From: Devosia sp. Root436
GTDB taxonomy: Bacteria; Pseudomonadota; Alphaproteobacteria; Rhizobiales; Devosiaceae
Assembly: GCF_001426345.1 (NCBI RefSeq)
Contig: NZ_LMEM01000001.1
Coordinates: forward strand, 283,700-347,699
Reading direction: 5' to 3'
Length of the DNA: 64,000 nt
The notes below the pieces were generated by a model. That model saw nothing but the letters and a program-made list of their open reading frames with translations, was not told the DNA's origin and did no database searches. Position 1 is the stretch's first letter; every line of letters starts with the position of its first letter. The translations under genes and the position numbers were made by a program. This document shows positions 63,763-64,000 of the stretch, piece after piece.

Positions 63763-64000
63763 TCAGGCGGCGTCGAACACCACGCGATTCCGCCCCTCGC
63801 GCTTGGCCCGATACAGCGCCACGTCGGCCCGCTTGATCAGCGATTCCGGCGTATCGGCGTCACTCTCGTTGAGTGTCACCCCGGCCGATACCGTCACCGA
63901 TAGCGGCCTTCCGGCATTGACCTCGAAACTGCGCTCGGCAATGGATTGCCGCACCCGCTCGGCCACCAGTTCGGCCTGGCCGTAGTCGGTGTCGGGCATC
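63763..64000 (-). CDS. pleD: PleD-like response regulator/diguanylate cyclase, C-terminal end (partial)
   Basis: The C-terminal 79 residues of a GGDEF domain that runs off the window edge. Visible pieces are PDTDYGQAELVAERVRQSIAE, VTVSAGVTLNESDADTPESL and the closing RADVALYRAKREGRNRVVFD. The GGDEF signature itself is outside the window. Position beside rpmG is where pleD, a c-di-GMP synthase controlling polar development, usually lies in alphaproteobacteria; the name rests on that neighbourhood. Confidence 0.8.
   Translation of the reverse strand, partial: MPDTDYGQAELVAERVRQSIAERSFEVNAGRPLSVTVSAGVTLNESDADTPESLIKRADVALYRAKREGRNRVVFDAA

Overview
The window is high-GC, densely packed DNA from an alphaproteobacterium of the Hyphomicrobiales (Rhizobiales). 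The genus looks most like Devosia or a close relative, but this is an inference from gene order and protein style, not a database match. The supporting blocks are dusB(nifR3)-ntrB-ntrC-ntrY-ntrX-hfq-hflX, a fused ispDF, pdhA-pdhB-pdhC with a lipoyl domain on the E1 beta subunit, ppx-ppk-hdaA-AI-2E permease-purM-purN, and pyrB-pyrC'-plsY-dprA-topA-rnr-DUF983-rpmG-pleD. No rRNA, tRNA, CRISPR array, prophage or insertion sequence was recognised.

Layout. 1-1.43 kb: the 5' part of cofE and an F420-dependent glucose-6-phosphate dehydrogenase-like gene, a small deazaflavin (F420) module preceded by a perfect operator-like palindrome. 1.6-3.8 kb: a MYG1-family gene, a decayed APH-type kinase and mazG. 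3.9-13.2 kb: hflX, hfq and the nitrogen two-component genes, all read leftward. 13.4-15.1 kb: ispDF-pncC rightward. 15.1-28.4 kb: a long leftward run with VOC, ratA/COQ10-like, lipA, two GlsB-type membrane proteins, a Gfo/Idh/MocA dehydrogenase, lpd, a GDSL esterase, pdhC, pdhB, a small membrane protein, pdhA, ftsB-like, a Dabb protein and maeB. This links making lipoyl groups, using them in pyruvate dehydrogenase, and NADPH-forming malate decarboxylation. 28.5-32.1 kb: an EAL protein and aspS. 32.3-33.4 kb: rnd. 33.6-39.1 kb: ppx-ppk (polyphosphate turnover), hdaA (replication control) and a permease. 39.2-42.2 kb: purM-purN, an EamA transporter and a tiny proline-rich protein. 42.2-49.1 kb: osmC, gatB, acetyltransferases, chorismate mutase, yjhX, a small unknown, gatA and gatC. 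49.2-54.6 kb: a degenerate metallo-beta-lactamase-like protein, ruvX, pyrB, a pseudo-dihydroorotase, plsY and dprA. 54.7-64 kb: an aldo/keto reductase, topA, a GIY-YIG protein, a dipeptidase, rnr, DUF983, rpmG and the 3' end of pleD.

Many genes overlap by ATGA or TGATG, which points to translational coupling. The most unusual non-coding content is several families of palindromic intergenic repeats. Family A is REP-like with four copies. Family B is a roughly 130-bp nested palindrome with four copies whose internal bulge modules appear swapped and inverted between copies. Family C is a pair of facing arms of the CTTCTCCC/GGGAGAAG type, family D a GTTTCC...GGAAAC repeat, and family E a set of short palindromes bracketing the GIY-YIG gene. 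No obviously new multi-gene system is visible. The best leads are the F420/FGD pair with its operator, the module-swapped family B repeats, a membrane protein embedded in the pdh operon, and three likely pseudo-enzymes or altered enzymes (NtrX, PyrC', the MBL-like protein).
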